Shown: piece after piece, positions 8,791-17,568 of the stretch
Layout of the letters: the number at the start of each line of letters is the position of its first letter
How positions within the stretch are numbered: the first letter of the stretch is position 1
Assembly (NCBI GenBank): GCA_016704485.1
Contig: JADJAA010000001.1
Coordinates: 2,385,501 to 2,449,500 of the forward strand
Reading direction: 5' to 3'
Source of the DNA: Flavobacteriales bacterium
GTDB lineage: Bacteria; Bacteroidota; Bacteroidia; Flavobacteriales_F; PHOS-HE28
Length of the DNA stretch: 64,000 bases
The notes under the pieces: generated by a model
Told to the model about the DNA's origin: nothing
The model's input: the letters and a program-made list of their open reading frames with translations, nothing else
The model's database searches: none
Made by a program: the position numbers and the translations under genes

Positions 8791-9426
8791 TCAGGAAGGT
8801 ATGCGCACTTTATGCACGCCCACACCGTTGAGCCAGAATACATGCCGTGGACCGGTTTTTTTGTCCGTGGCGGTGATCAGCACGAACTCGCCCTTGGCAC
8901 CGATGGGTGCGCCATCCTCCTCGAACAGGATGAAGGTGCTGTCGCCGATCTCGTGGTTGTACAATTCGCCCCAGGAGAAGGTGGCCATATAGTCGTCAGT
9001 GGCTTGGGCCACGAAGTAGAAGTTACGGTCCTTGTGATCGTCCTGTGCCAATTCCGCCTTGTCCAGAACGTCGCGGAGCAACACCCCCTTGTAACCCTTC
9101 GTGGAACTCATCTTCGTACCGGTCTGGCATACCACATCGAAGGCCGCGCCCTCATGCATGGGTAGGGTCTTCAAGTCGTTCATCATGAACTTCATCGGGT
9201 GTATCACATCCCCGTATATCTCAACACTGTGGCTACGGTGGTCCGCAGTATCCTCCGGGGCGATACGCTTCATACAAACGTGTCCCGGTGCCGTATGGTC
9301 TGCGTGGTCCTCCTGTGCCATGGGTTCCGGCGGAGGAGCTGTGGATCCTGCCTGCTGGCAAGCCTGAGTAGGTGCCAATAGAGCAAAAAGTATCAAGATG
9401 GGTAGGTGCTTCATGGTCGTGTTCAT
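8791..9426 (-). CDS. Molybdopterin-binding (sulfite-oxidase fold) domain lipoprotein
   Basis: A 211-residue exported protein with a hydrophobic N-terminus and lipobox APTQAC, giving a lipidated Cys near residue 23. A His/Asp-rich linker (DHADHTAPGH) follows, then a single domain resembling the oxidoreductase molybdopterin-binding family (SUOX/YedY fold). FDVVCQTGTK, with Cys about 100, sits where the molybdenum-ligating Cys lies, followed by GYKGVLLRDVL. The closing GPRHVFWLNGVGVHKV also fits the fold. The substrate is unknown. Its start overlaps the TonB receptor stop (ATGA), so the two are co-translated and the pair is preceded by the operator at 11531. The His-rich linker could bind a metal; that is inference. 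Confidence 0.8.
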   Translation of the reverse strand: MNTTMKHLPILILFALLAPTQACQQAGSTAPPPEPMAQEDHADHTAPGHVCMKRIAPEDTADHRSHSVEIYGDVIHPMKFMMNDLKTLPMHEGAAFDVVCQTGTKMSSTKGYKGVLLRDVLDKAELAQDDHKDRNFYFVAQATDDYMATFSWGELYNHEIGDSTFILFEEDGAPIGAKGEFVLITATDKKTGPRHVFWLNGVGVHKVRIPS

Positions 9427-11471
9427 GGTGTTGGTACTGTTTTGCGTTTGGTGGGATCAATGGAACGGAACAACAGGCGCACCATGAAGTTCCGCCCTTC
9501 GCAAGGGTAGCCTTCCACGATAGCGTAGTTGGTGTCAAGTAGGTTGTTCGCACTGCCCTCCATGGAGAATCGCGGACCGATGTTGAAGCCGACCTTCGCA
9601 TTGACCAAGGTGTATGGATCCGTGCGCGTGCCGTAGCTCGTGGAATACCGGAAATCATCGTACTCCGTGCTGGCGTTCAGGTACAGCAGTTTGGACGGGC
9701 GGAAGTCCACGTATGCGAACACCTTGTTGGCCGGCACATCGGTGAAGTGGATCTCGGGCCGGTCCTGGTTCTTCCGCTGGATGTACGAATAGTTCGCACC
9801 GACGCGCACGTTGGCATGCGGAGCATAAGCCACGGCGAGCTCTCCTCCAAGGAACTCCGCGCGGCCCGTATTCTGCATCTGCCATTTGCTGCCCACCGCA
9901 TTGTCCACCTGCTGGATCACATCGTCCAAGCTGTTGTAGAACAATGCGGCATCCACTTGGAGCTTGCTGCCGAATGTGCCCGTATAGCTGAACTCGGTGT
10001 TGTAGCTGAACTCCGAGGCGAGGCCGGGGTTAGGCACCGCCGCACCCATGCGGTAGGAATAGCGGTCCTTCACCGTAGCGAATCGGCTCTTGCGGGAACC
10101 GGCTAGGCGTAGGAAATGCATGGGGTGCAGCTTGTATTGGAGCAGCAGCTGGGCGTTGACCGCCTCGTTCGCGGGGGCACTGCCGAAGGGTACGATCTGC
10201 TCAGTGGCCGGGTCAATGTTATCGGCCTGAATGTTCCCACGTGCATTGTAGCTGATGCCCGGGGTTACTTGCCATTTCTCCTTGATGTAAAGGATGTTCT
10301 CCAAGCCGATGGAGTACGTTCGGTCACGAAATGTCTGTACAGGATCTCCCACGTTGTGCTCCTGGTGTTCATCATAACGGTAGGTCGCTGCCACCTTGGT
10401 AAGATTGTTCTTCACGGCCTGTGCCACGTACTCTACAGAGCCGCCGTAGGCTTGGTCGTTATAGCGGCTCTCGAAGGCATAGGGCTTCGTCATCGTGCTC
10501 ATTGTACTATCGTCATAGCTGTTCAATGCGTTCTGGAAGCGGTCCAGGTATACCTTGGCGTTCAACTCGTCCTTGGAGCCACGGAAGCGGTTGCGCGACA
10601 TGAAGTACACGTTCTGCTTATCCCACGAAGGCCACTCCCAGAAGCGCGGTTTCTTCAGTAAGGGATTACGTTCATCAGTGCCGCCATAGATCGGCACGCC
10701 CTTCTCGCCGTGTTGCTGCACATAGCCCACCACGTATTCGGTGTTCGCGTTCGGTGCATATCCGGCCTTGATATTGATGCGCTGGTCCGTGAAGCCCGAA
10801 CCATCCCGCTGGCCTCCGTTCTCGTGCTTGGTGGGCACAAAGTCCTTGGATAGGCTGTAGTCCCCGCGTTGCATGTACGCGATCCCGCCCTGCGCAAAGA
10901 ACTTACCGCGCCACCCTCCGAGGTTGACGTTTCCAGTGCCCCCGTTCGTGTTGATCAATGCGAGACTGCCATTGTAGTCCAACTTGCCCACCGGCTTGCG
11001 CGTTAACATGTTGATGGCTCCGCCCATGGTGTTAGGACCGTACAGGATGGAAGTAAAACCCTTGGAAATGTCGATCCGCGAGAGGTCCATGGTGGCGAAG
11101 CGAGCCAGGTCCACATAGCCATCGTAGGGCACGTAGATCGGTATGCCGTCCAGGAACACGGGTACTTGCCGCAGGTCGAATCCGCGCACATTCACCATGG
11201 TTTCATTCCGTGAGCCTGATGCGGCCAGCGTGACACCGGGAAGCAGGTTCACGGCGTCGGCCACATTGAACCTGTTGTACAATTCGATGTCTCTTGGTGT
11301 GACCGTGGTGAGCGAATCCTGCTTCGAGTTGCCTACAATGGTGACGACGCCGAGTTCATACACACGGCCGGGCTGAACAGTGGAAGTGCTGTCCGTGGTG
11401 GCCTGGGCTAAAGCCGTGAGGCTCATTAGCACCATGGCGATAGTGGGGATCGGTCGTGTGCAAGGATGCAT
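9423..11471 (-). CDS. TonB-dependent outer-membrane receptor
   Basis: A 682-residue receptor with a signal peptide ending near ALAQA, a plug domain (VADAVNLLPGVTLAASGSRNETMVNVRGF, then DGIPIYVPYDG and SILYGPNTMGGAINMLTRKP), and a long beta-barrel ending in an aromatic strand shortly before the stop. Such receptors import iron chelates, cobalamin, copper or other scarce ligands across the outer membrane using TonB energy. The ligand cannot be told from sequence. It is coupled by ATGA to the molybdopterin-domain lipoprotein and has an operator 60 bp upstream, so uptake of a metal or cofactor needed during nitrate respiration is a reasonable inference. There is no carboxypeptidase-like N-terminal domain of the SusC type. 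Confidence 0.93.
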   Translation of the reverse strand: MHPCTRPIPTIAMVLMSLTALAQATTDSTSTVQPGRVYELGVVTIVGNSKQDSLTTVTPRDIELYNRFNVADAVNLLPGVTLAASGSRNETMVNVRGFDLRQVPVFLDGIPIYVPYDGYVDLARFATMDLSRIDISKGFTSILYGPNTMGGAINMLTRKPVGKLDYNGSLALINTNGGTGNVNLGGWRGKFFAQGGIAYMQRGDYSLSKDFVPTKHENGGQRDGSGFTDQRINIKAGYAPNANTEYVVGYVQQHGEKGVPIYGGTDERNPLLKKPRFWEWPSWDKQNVYFMSRNRFRGSKDELNAKVYLDRFQNALNSYDDSTMSTMTKPYAFESRYNDQAYGGSVEYVAQAVKNNLTKVAATYRYDEHQEHNVGDPVQTFRDRTYSIGLENILYIKEKWQVTPGISYNARGNIQADNIDPATEQIVPFGSAPANEAVNAQLLLQYKLHPMHFLRLAGSRKSRFATVKDRYSYRMGAAVPNPGLASEFSYNTEFSYTGTFGSKLQVDAALFYNSLDDVIQQVDNAVGSKWQMQNTGRAEFLGGELAVAYAPHANVRVGANYSYIQRKNQDRPEIHFTDVPANKVFAYVDFRPSKLLYLNASTEYDDFRYSTSYGTRTDPYTLVNAKVGFNIGPRFSMEGSANNLLDTNYAIVEGYPCEGRNFMVRLLFRSIDPTKRKTVPTP

Positions 11472-11530
11472 GATAGCGTTATGTATGGCAGGATATAGCG
11501 CGAATTAAGCGAAGCTTGAGTAGGTAGAAA

Positions 11531-11544
11531 ATGATACAGGTCAT
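11531..11544 (-). promoter_or_regulatory. Crp/Fnr-type operator upstream of the TonB receptor
   Basis: Inverted repeat ATGAT-ACAG-GTCAT, one mismatch from the consensus ATGAT-N4-ATCAT. A -7-like element TTAATTCG (11508-11501, minus strand) ends 36.5 bp from the centre, matching the spacing at the other sites. It lies 60 bp before the receptor start codon. Confidence 0.65.
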
Positions 11545-11620
11545 AATTCAGTTTTTTCGATAGTGGACGGAACGAAAGTGCGACTCAAGGTGCCGGTGCG
11601 GCGGTCCCGTACTCGGCCGA

Positions 11621-12964
11621 TCAGAACTGTAGACCTGTGAACCGTTTTTTGATGTTCGGTCGGTACAGAATGGCGATATAGGCCCAATTCTGGATATTCG
11701 CCATGGCAGGCACGCCTTCCAAGTGTTGTAATGTCTTCGTGACGAATAATTGGGAATAGCCCACCTGCACAGAGACCACATCGTTCACGATCCGGCCCAT
11801 GGTCAGGTCGATCTCGTTGCCGAGCCTGTTGTCCATCTTCTTTCCGTCCTTCACTACGTCGGCAGGAGCCTGTAGTTCATGGATGTTCATTGAAAGGAAG
11901 GTGCGCTTGTTCAGGTCGTATTTCACACGTACGTACACGTCCATCAAGCCAACCGAGTTCGCACCACGACCACCTACATAGAAGTGATCCATGTAGCCAT
12001 TATGCGCATGGTTGGTCCCGTACATCGGAGCGTAGGACCGGTTCACTTTGTCGGTGGCATCCTGTGCGGTGCCAGAAAGCAACTCGCCACCCAGTGTCAC
12101 GAGCAGTGCTGATCCCTTTTCCTTGTTGAATTCGAATTTGTATGAGGCTTGCACATTGGCGTCGTAGGCTTCTACTTCACGCTTCCCTACATCCTCGCCG
12201 ATCTGTTGGTAGTAGAAGCCGGAAAGGGTTAGCCCGCCGTTCTCATAGCGAATTGTCGGTAGGCCGATGGTCTGCGTATAGCGCACGCCTTGCTCGGTCA
12301 GTGCACCGAGGCTATCCGTAGTGGTGTACTGCAGCCCGTTGTTCCATAGCAGTGCGCTGAACTTGAACTTGGTCCAACCTTGTTCGATCCACAGCATCTG
12401 CGCCACTTTGTACTGGTTGGCTACGGCGTAAGGCGAATGGGTGAGTGATTCCTGTGCCGCATTGAACGCTGCACCAACATGCAGCTTCGTCTTGTTCTTC
12501 TCGAACTTCAGCAATGCGATGTCATGTGACCGTGCTTGAAGAGCCCAGTCCAAATTGCCGAGGAAGCGGGCGTTGTCATAGTTGAGTTCCTGAAGTCCGA
12601 GCTTCAGGGTCCAGCTCGTATCAAGCTTGATCTCCGACCAGGCTTCGTGTACCGAAAGGAAGTCGTCACTGGCGTTTGCTTGGGCGGTACTTCCCCATGT
12701 GCGCACATCCTGTACGCTCATGAAGAAGCTCACTTTATTATGGGTGAATGAGGCATGCAAGCGGGCGCGGTGGCTAATGAAGAACGCCGGATCCTGGATC
12801 GTGTCCATGAGCTTTCCGTAGCCGTTGCGGAACTCACTGCGTTGCAGCAGTTGTCCGCCCCAGGTGAATTGCGGGAACGCAAGTTGAGGTATTAGTATGG
12901 TGATCAGACCGGACAGGCAAAGCGCATGGATCCGATCCGACCAGTTCTTTGCGTTACATGACAT
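11621..12964 (-). CDS. Alginate-export-domain outer-membrane porin
   Basis: A 447-residue outer-membrane protein with an N-terminal hydrophobic signal (LITILIPQLAFPQ) followed by alternating beta-strand sequence. Segments such as FISHRARLHASFTHNKVSFF, LGLQELNYDNARFLG and KFSALLWNNG match the alginate-export/AlgE-like barrel family as I know it. In Bacteroidota these barrels often accompany anion transporters, and here it lies 105 bp downstream of narK on the same strand, probably in one transcript. A role as an outer-membrane pore for nitrate/nitrite is inferred from position; the sequence only supports the barrel family. Confidence 0.8.
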   Translation of the reverse strand: MSCNAKNWSDRIHALCLSGLITILIPQLAFPQFTWGGQLLQRSEFRNGYGKLMDTIQDPAFFISHRARLHASFTHNKVSFFMSVQDVRTWGSTAQANASDDFLSVHEAWSEIKLDTSWTLKLGLQELNYDNARFLGNLDWALQARSHDIALLKFEKNKTKLHVGAAFNAAQESLTHSPYAVANQYKVAQMLWIEQGWTKFKFSALLWNNGLQYTTTDSLGALTEQGVRYTQTIGLPTIRYENGGLTLSGFYYQQIGEDVGKREVEAYDANVQASYKFEFNKEKGSALLVTLGGELLSGTAQDATDKVNRSYAPMYGTNHAHNGYMDHFYVGGRGANSVGLMDVYVRVKYDLNKRTFLSMNIHELQAPADVVKDGKKMDNRLGNEIDLTMGRIVNDVVSVQVGYSQLFVTKTLQHLEGVPAMANIQNWAYIAILYRPNIKKRFTGLQF

Positions 12965-13069
12965 GAACGGAACAGATCAGGAACACCCCGCCCACTAATT
13001 CACACTTGATAGGAAGCTTACGCGCATTTGCACGCACCTTACCGATCAGGCGTTTTATTCCGGATGTGT

Positions 13070-14536
13070 TCATTCGTTCCAATGGATCATGCGGCTAACT
13101 ACTCGGCTCATCCACCAGTAGCACATGATCGAGAGCACAAGCATGAGCATCCAAGAGCTGGTCCAAAGACCGGAGCCATCCAGCAGGTAGCCGAAGAGGA
13201 TGGGGCAGAAGAAGCCGCCGAGGCCACCGATAACCCCGACCATGCCGCCAACGACGCCCACTTCTGAAGGGAAGTACTCAGAGATGTGCTTGTACACAGC
13301 GGCCATGCCGATGCCCCAGACGAGACCGATGAGGATCACTAGGATGGTGAAGACCCGCATATTGGCCTGGAAATAGATCTGCGTGATACCTCTTGCCAGA
13401 AGCTGTCGCTTTCCCACTTGGTCCCCTATCTTCACCATCGGCTGTTGCCAGCTGGCCTTGGTGGGCATAACGAGTTGTCTACTGTCCAACTTTTCAAAGT
13501 CATGGCGTATCCGTGTGAGCGGATAGTCTATTCCACCTACCGTTACCAAGCTGTCGTTCACCTGCTCCACCACGCCTGCTTTTGCGGCCATGACCCCGCG
13601 ACCGGGCGATACCACCATCATCTTGGGCACTATCAGACACAGGCTGATCAGGATCGAGGCGCCCAGAACACCATATAGTACCCGGCGTGCTCCCCACTTG
13701 TCGCTGAACCAGCCGCCCACGGCCCGTGTCAGCCCAGCTGGAAGGCTGAACATGGACGCGAACAGACCAGCCGTCACCAACGAGGTGCCGTACACGTTCA
13801 CATAATACGGTACCAGCCACTGGGCGAAGGCCACAAAACAGCCGAACACTAAAAAATAATACAGGCCAAAGCGCCACATGCGTGTAACCCGCATGGGCTT
13901 GAGTAGTGCAGCTAAAGTGCGCGGCGGTCCGCCCAGCTTGCGGTTCTCGGTGAACAGTACCATGAGGACGGCCATGCCCACCAGCACGGCAGCATAGAGT
14001 TGGGGCAACAGGCGCCATCCCTCCAGATCAGCTCCGTCATGGGTCAAGTAAAGTAAGAGCGTGGGGGCGAAGAGGGTGGTGAGTGCAGCGCCTGCATTGC
14101 CGGCTCCGAAGATGCCCATGGCAAGGCCCTGCTGTTTTTTAGGATACCATACCGAGGCACTGGCGATCCCCACTGCAAAACTGGCTCCCGAGAGGCCGAA
14201 GCCGAAACTCATCAATGCAAACCCTGCGAAGGAGTTCATATAGGATAGTAAGAATAATGGAATGGCGGCCACCACCAACAGCAAGATGAATACCCATTTG
14301 CCTCCAAAGCGGTCCGTGAGAATACCTAAGGGTAGTCGGAAAATGGAACCCGTGAGCACCGGTATGCCCAGCAGCCAGCCTACCTGCACCGAGGACCAAT
14401 GGAATACCGAATGGTCCACCAGAAAAGTGACCAGTACGCCGTTCATCATCCACGCCGCGAAGCACAGAGTGAACGCGATCGTGTTCAAGGTCAACATGCG
14501 GTGCGATTTGCCCGTGGCTTTCTCCATCATGTTCAT
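13070..14536 (-). CDS. narK: NarK-type nitrate/nitrite transporter (MFS)
   Basis: A 488-residue major-facilitator protein with twelve predicted helices. LNTIAFTLCFAAWMMNGVLVTFLVDHSVF at the N-terminus and FGFGLSGASFAVGIASASVWYPKKQQGLAMGIFGAGNAGAA are hallmarks of the nitrate/nitrite porter family; the second holds the Gly-rich nitrate signature. An insertion of about 80 hydrophilic residues (after ILISLCLIVPKMMVVSPG) interrupts the second half, which is longer than in E. coli NarK. It probably imports nitrate and/or exports nitrite for the NarGHI enzyme encoded 3 kb away. The operator at 14718 with a perfect TATATTTG -7 element points toward this gene. Confidence 0.93.
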   Translation of the reverse strand: MNMMEKATGKSHRMLTLNTIAFTLCFAAWMMNGVLVTFLVDHSVFHWSSVQVGWLLGIPVLTGSIFRLPLGILTDRFGGKWVFILLLVVAAIPLFLLSYMNSFAGFALMSFGFGLSGASFAVGIASASVWYPKKQQGLAMGIFGAGNAGAALTTLFAPTLLLYLTHDGADLEGWRLLPQLYAAVLVGMAVLMVLFTENRKLGGPPRTLAALLKPMRVTRMWRFGLYYFLVFGCFVAFAQWLVPYYVNVYGTSLVTAGLFASMFSLPAGLTRAVGGWFSDKWGARRVLYGVLGASILISLCLIVPKMMVVSPGRGVMAAKAGVVEQVNDSLVTVGGIDYPLTRIRHDFEKLDSRQLVMPTKASWQQPMVKIGDQVGKRQLLARGITQIYFQANMRVFTILVILIGLVWGIGMAAVYKHISEYFPSEVGVVGGMVGVIGGLGGFFCPILFGYLLDGSGLWTSSWMLMLVLSIMCYWWMSRVVSRMIHWNE

Positions 14537-14717
14537 CGTTCTGCGTAGTTGATCATTATTCTGTTGAGTCCAAAGTGAAAGCAGGGATAACGTGTAGTGA
14601 TTTAGTGAATGGGCGCGGGATCAATGTTCAAGGCTCCCCCAGTCGGGTATTAGGTCGGACCGGTGTAATACCATCCCATATTCCGGAGCAAATATATTTG
14701 TGTTGATATGAAATAAT

Positions 14718-14731
14718 ATGATGTGTATCAT
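14718..14731. promoter_or_regulatory. Bidirectional Crp/Fnr-type operator (narK and the 14887 gene)
   Basis: Perfect inverted repeat ATGAT-GTGT-ATCAT, extended by AT on both sides. Leftward, TATATTTG (14696-14689) ends 35.5 bp from the centre and is a perfect TAnnTTTG -7 element for narK. Rightward, TACCTTTC (14753-14760) ends exactly 35.5 bp from the centre and serves the 14887 gene. This single operator can therefore activate both directions. The rest of the 350-bp intergenic region holds nothing else I recognise. Confidence 0.82.
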
Positions 14732-14886
14732 ATATTGAAATTAGAATAGAGGTACCTTTCGGGGCCGAATGGATTACGCGATCGACAGGTGTCATTCTTG
14801 GTCGGGTCGTTCCTGACCAATTGTGGTTAACATTGAACCCTATCGCATAAATTCGGGTTGAATATTCATTGTCTAAACACCCATCC

Positions 14887-15351
14887 ATGACAGAAATAAA
14901 AGAGAACGTTCCCCTGGAGGTCATTCGTAAGAGTCCAGCGTTACACGAGACGATAGCGTTCTGGTTCTCGGATCGTGATCATTTGAGATCGCCGTTCCCA
15001 CCGGAGATCCGAGAGGAATTGACGGAAAAGGCCGCAGTTCAATTCCACAAATGGGTTAACCTGCTTGATCCAAAGGCCAAGGGCGAAGTGGACGATGAGG
15101 TGATCGGTGAGAAGATCGAGGAGATCATCTTTGCGTGCGCTATGGAATTGGTGACCGATGTCGAGCAGCGCATCACCATCCGTTATCCCTTCATGCCAAG
15201 ACCAGGAGACCCGATCACATCATCGGATGGCGCAGAGTCCAAGGTGATCGCACGGAAGATAGAGAAGGAAGGTAAGGATGGCTTCCTTATGGTTCTTGCG
15301 CGGGAGACCGGTTCAAGCAAGGAGTGGAGCACTCGGTTTGAATTGCCTTGA
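14887..15351 (+). CDS. Conserved-looking protein of unknown function, divergent from narK
   Basis: I do not recognise it. The start chosen is ATG 14887 (MTEIKENVPLE); an in-frame TTG at 14869 is less likely. The 154-residue protein is hydrophilic and charged, with no signal peptide or membrane helix: a helical first half (FSDRDHLRSPFPPEIREELTEKA, then a WVNLLDPKAKGEVDDEVIGEKIEEII acidic helix) and a short C-terminal region with RYPFMPRPGDPI. It shares the bidirectional operator at 14718 with narK, with a -7 element at the same distance, so it is probably induced with nitrate respiration and may be an accessory or regulatory factor. No metal-binding motif is obvious. Confidence 0.75.
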   Translation: MTEIKENVPLEVIRKSPALHETIAFWFSDRDHLRSPFPPEIREELTEKAAVQFHKWVNLLDPKAKGEVDDEVIGEKIEEIIFACAMELVTDVEQRITIRYPFMPRPGDPITSSDGAESKVIARKIEKEGKDGFLMVLARETGSSKEWSTRFELP

Positions 15352-15363
15352 TCGCTTTTGTGA

Positions 15364-15759
15364 TCAGTGTATCAAGCTTGTGTCCACGCTCACCGGCACG
15401 TCATTCAAATACCGGATCCGCGAGACTTCGCTCCCTTGGGCGTTCCACTGAGCGTAATCGCCGTTGAGCCGGTCGTTCACGTACATGCCTTCCGTAAGCT
15501 TCGTCCCATCGTTGCCCCACGTGGTCCATATCCCTTGGCGCTTGCCCTTACTGAATTGACCTTCCATGCGGCGATTGCCGTTTTCATAATACCAGGTCCA
15601 TCGGCCGTGGTTCAGGTCGTTCACAACACTGCCGCTGTACTTGACCTGACCGTTCTCGTAGCGGCTGGGGTCCTTGTCGCGCGCGGTGAAGTGGAATGCC
15701 GCCCAAAGGACGATGATGATCCCGGTGATGATCTTATGTGAGCTGTTGTATTGGAACAT
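15364..15759 (-). CDS. MORN/YwqK-like repeat protein
   Basis: A 131-residue protein with an N-terminal hydrophobic stretch (IITGIIIVLWAAFHFTA) that is either a membrane anchor or a signal, then about four copies of a YxNGxxxxxGxxxNGxxxGxWxxYYENG-like beta-hairpin repeat, e.g. YENGQVKYSG, YYENGNRRMEGQF, WGNDGTKLTEGMY. These are MORN-like/YwqK-type repeats, common and functionally diverse in Bacteroidota. Its function is unknown. It converges with the 14887 gene (12 bp apart) and no operator is seen upstream. Confidence 0.75.
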   Translation of the reverse strand: MFQYNSSHKIITGIIIVLWAAFHFTARDKDPSRYENGQVKYSGSVVNDLNHGRWTWYYENGNRRMEGQFSKGKRQGIWTTWGNDGTKLTEGMYVNDRLNGDYAQWNAQGSEVSRIRYLNDVPVSVDTSLIH

Positions 15760-15980
15760 GATCCGGTCGGGATCTAACCGTTCAGTTGTGGCGTATGCCG
15801 ATGTGCAGGTCGATCATGGTTTCTGCGAACTACCGAAAGTGACCGTATCCATCAATAACTACCTGCATTAGCTCCAAGTCAAAGATCGACACATGGGCCT
15901 TAACGCTTTCAAATGTAAACATGCAAGCATCGATCACCGTCCGGTCCATAAAAAAATGATCGGGCTACGACCGTTGCAGA

Positions 15981-16364
15981 TCACTTGGCCGAAGCTGGCT
16001 GCCTGAGCTCGGTACGTTTCGTCATCTCATCCAAAAAAGTCCGGAATTCAGATTCGATCAACCGGAAGGAATGGATCATATGGCGGCCTTTGTCCGTCAG
16101 CAATGTACCACCACCGCCCTGCCCGCCGCTGGTGCGCACCACCAATGGAACTTCTGCCATTGCGTTCATGGCCTCCACCAAGCGCCAGGCTTTCTTATAG
16201 GACATACCCATATTTCTAGCAGCTTCACTTATTGAACCAGAAGAGCCTATCTCTTCGAGCAGTGCGACCCGCCCTTGGCCCAAGAAAGCGTGGCCGTCGC
16301 TTACGATCCATATGCTGCCCATCACGGCAAAAGTTGATCTGGATGTTTTTCGTGGGGGCGTCAT
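15981..16364 (-). CDS. ModE N-terminal-type winged-helix regulator (no molybdate-binding domain)
   Basis: About 127 residues from ATG 16364; an alternative in-frame ATG at 16406 adds 14. The domain is the LysR-like winged helix found in ModE: GQGRVALLEEIGSSGSISEAARNMGMSYKKAWRLVEAMN is the helix-turn-helix, and LVVRTSGGQGGGGTLLTDKGRHMI is the glycine-rich wing. ModE usually carries TOBE domains that sense molybdate; here they are absent, so effector sensing, if any, must lie elsewhere. It is divergent from the molybdoenzyme operon narCGHJI. Regulation of molybdate or nitrate-reductase genes is a fair inference from family and position. Confidence 0.85.
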   Translation of the reverse strand: MTPPRKTSRSTFAVMGSIWIVSDGHAFLGQGRVALLEEIGSSGSISEAARNMGMSYKKAWRLVEAMNAMAEVPLVVRTSGGQGGGGTLLTDKGRHMIHSFRLIESEFRTFLDEMTKRTELRQPASAK

Positions 16365-16609
16365 GGTCGATCGGGTATAACGGTGCAATATAACCTCAAG
16401 GCTCATTGAGTACGGTGAAAATGGTCAAGCTCTAATGTCGTCATCCAGATCGTAAATGTCGCCAATGACCTTTTGAATGGCCGCTTTCAAGCTGATCTCG
16501 ATAGCGTTCGGCGAGATCTGAAATGATCATTTCTTGATCAGAACGAAGTAACGGATCGATGATATTCCATCGACCTCTTGGCCTGTCGATCACTTCTTTT
16601 GGTAAATAC

Positions 16610-16623
16610 ATGATGCATATCAT
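16610..16623 (+). promoter_or_regulatory. Crp/Fnr-type operator of the nar operon
   Basis: Perfect inverted repeat ATGAT-GCAT-ATCAT, about 90 bp before the cytochrome start codon. A -7-like element AAGATTTG (16646-16653) ends 36.5 bp from the centre, predicting transcription from about 16660. The surrounding 300 bp between the ModE-like gene and the nar operon otherwise look non-coding. Confidence 0.8.
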
Positions 16624-16706
16624 ATTTGTTTCGACATAGGTCTCTAAGATTTGCCATCGTGACGACCTGCTAACATCGTGCAACCGAACATCAATCAACT
16701 CCTCCA

Positions 16707-17552
16707 ATGCGACACCTCATCAAGATCCTTTGGTTCTTACTGATCTTACCGCTGGTCCATCTACCGGCAGTGGCACAAGATGGCAACCAATTGTTCCGTC
16801 AGAATTGTGCATCGTGTCATCAAATGGGTAAGAGGTTGGTAGGACCGGATCTCACAGGCGTCACCGATCGGCGTACGAATGAATGGATCCACGCCTTTGT
16901 TAAGTCCTCACAAACCGTCATTAAGTCGGGCGATGCGGATGCAGTGGCCTTATCCGAAGCTTTCAACGGTATGGTAATGCCGGACCAAAGTCTCAGTGCC
17001 GGAGATGTGGACCAGATCCTTACGTACATCCAAAGTTTCAGTGTAGCAGCGCCTGTTGCCGGTGCTGAGGTAGCTGTAGTGGAGGAAGTGCCCGTTGAAT
17101 ACACCGATGCTGATCGCGAAACAGGACAGGCTTTGTTCGTTGGTAAGACACGATTCTCTAACAAAGGGGCCGCGTGCATTTCATGTCATAATGTGACCAA
17201 TGATCAGTTGATATTGGGAGGAGCATTCGCAAAGGACCTTACCGGTGTGTTCGGTCGTATGGGGCACGCTGGTGTGGCAGGCATCCTAGGGGCACCGCCT
17301 TTCCCAGCCATGGCGACGGCATACGCCAATGCACCCCTTACCGAGCAAGAGATCCTTTCGCTTGCAGCATTTCTGGAGAATGCGGATAAGGTGAGCGCGC
17401 AACAGACAACCAAATCAGCTTACATGCCTTTCGCAGTGTATGGCGGCGGTGGTTTGCTTGCTTTCCTGGTCTTGCTCGGCTTCCACTGGCGCGGTCGGAT
17501 CAAGAATACAATAAAGAAGGACATCTACGATCGGCAACTGCGATCCATCTGA
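16707..17552 (+). CDS. narC: Membrane-anchored dihaem cytochrome c, NarC-like
   Basis: A 281-residue protein with a signal peptide (cleavage near AVAQ), two class-I cytochrome c domains with CASCH at residues 34-38 and CISCH at 157-161, a Pro/Val-rich linker, and a C-terminal membrane helix (LLAFLVLLGFHW) with a basic cytoplasmic tail. It therefore faces the periplasm. It is the first gene of the nar operon, 16 bp before narG. In Thermus a dihaem cytochrome called NarC heads the nar operon and works with NarGHI in electron transfer; the same role is inferred here. The symbol rests on position and architecture, not on demonstrated orthology. Confidence 0.85.
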   Translation: MRHLIKILWFLLILPLVHLPAVAQDGNQLFRQNCASCHQMGKRLVGPDLTGVTDRRTNEWIHAFVKSSQTVIKSGDADAVALSEAFNGMVMPDQSLSAGDVDQILTYIQSFSVAAPVAGAEVAVVEEVPVEYTDADRETGQALFVGKTRFSNKGAACISCHNVTNDQLILGGAFAKDLTGVFGRMGHAGVAGILGAPPFPAMATAYANAPLTEQEILSLAAFLENADKVSAQQTTKSAYMPFAVYGGGGLLAFLVLLGFHWRGRIKNTIKKDIYDRQLRSI

Positions 17553-17568
17553 AAAAAAACGGAATACC

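Noticed and set aside
14689..14700. TATATTTG read as a plus-strand promoter
   Set aside because: The sequence CAAATATATTTG is self-complementary, so it also reads on the plus strand, but only the minus-strand reading lies at the right distance from the operator.
16441..16707. 88-codon minus-strand frame between the ModE-like gene and the nar operon
   Set aside because: It covers the operator at 16610 and the predicted nar promoter, has no family-like sequence, and overlaps the cytochrome start; more likely non-coding.
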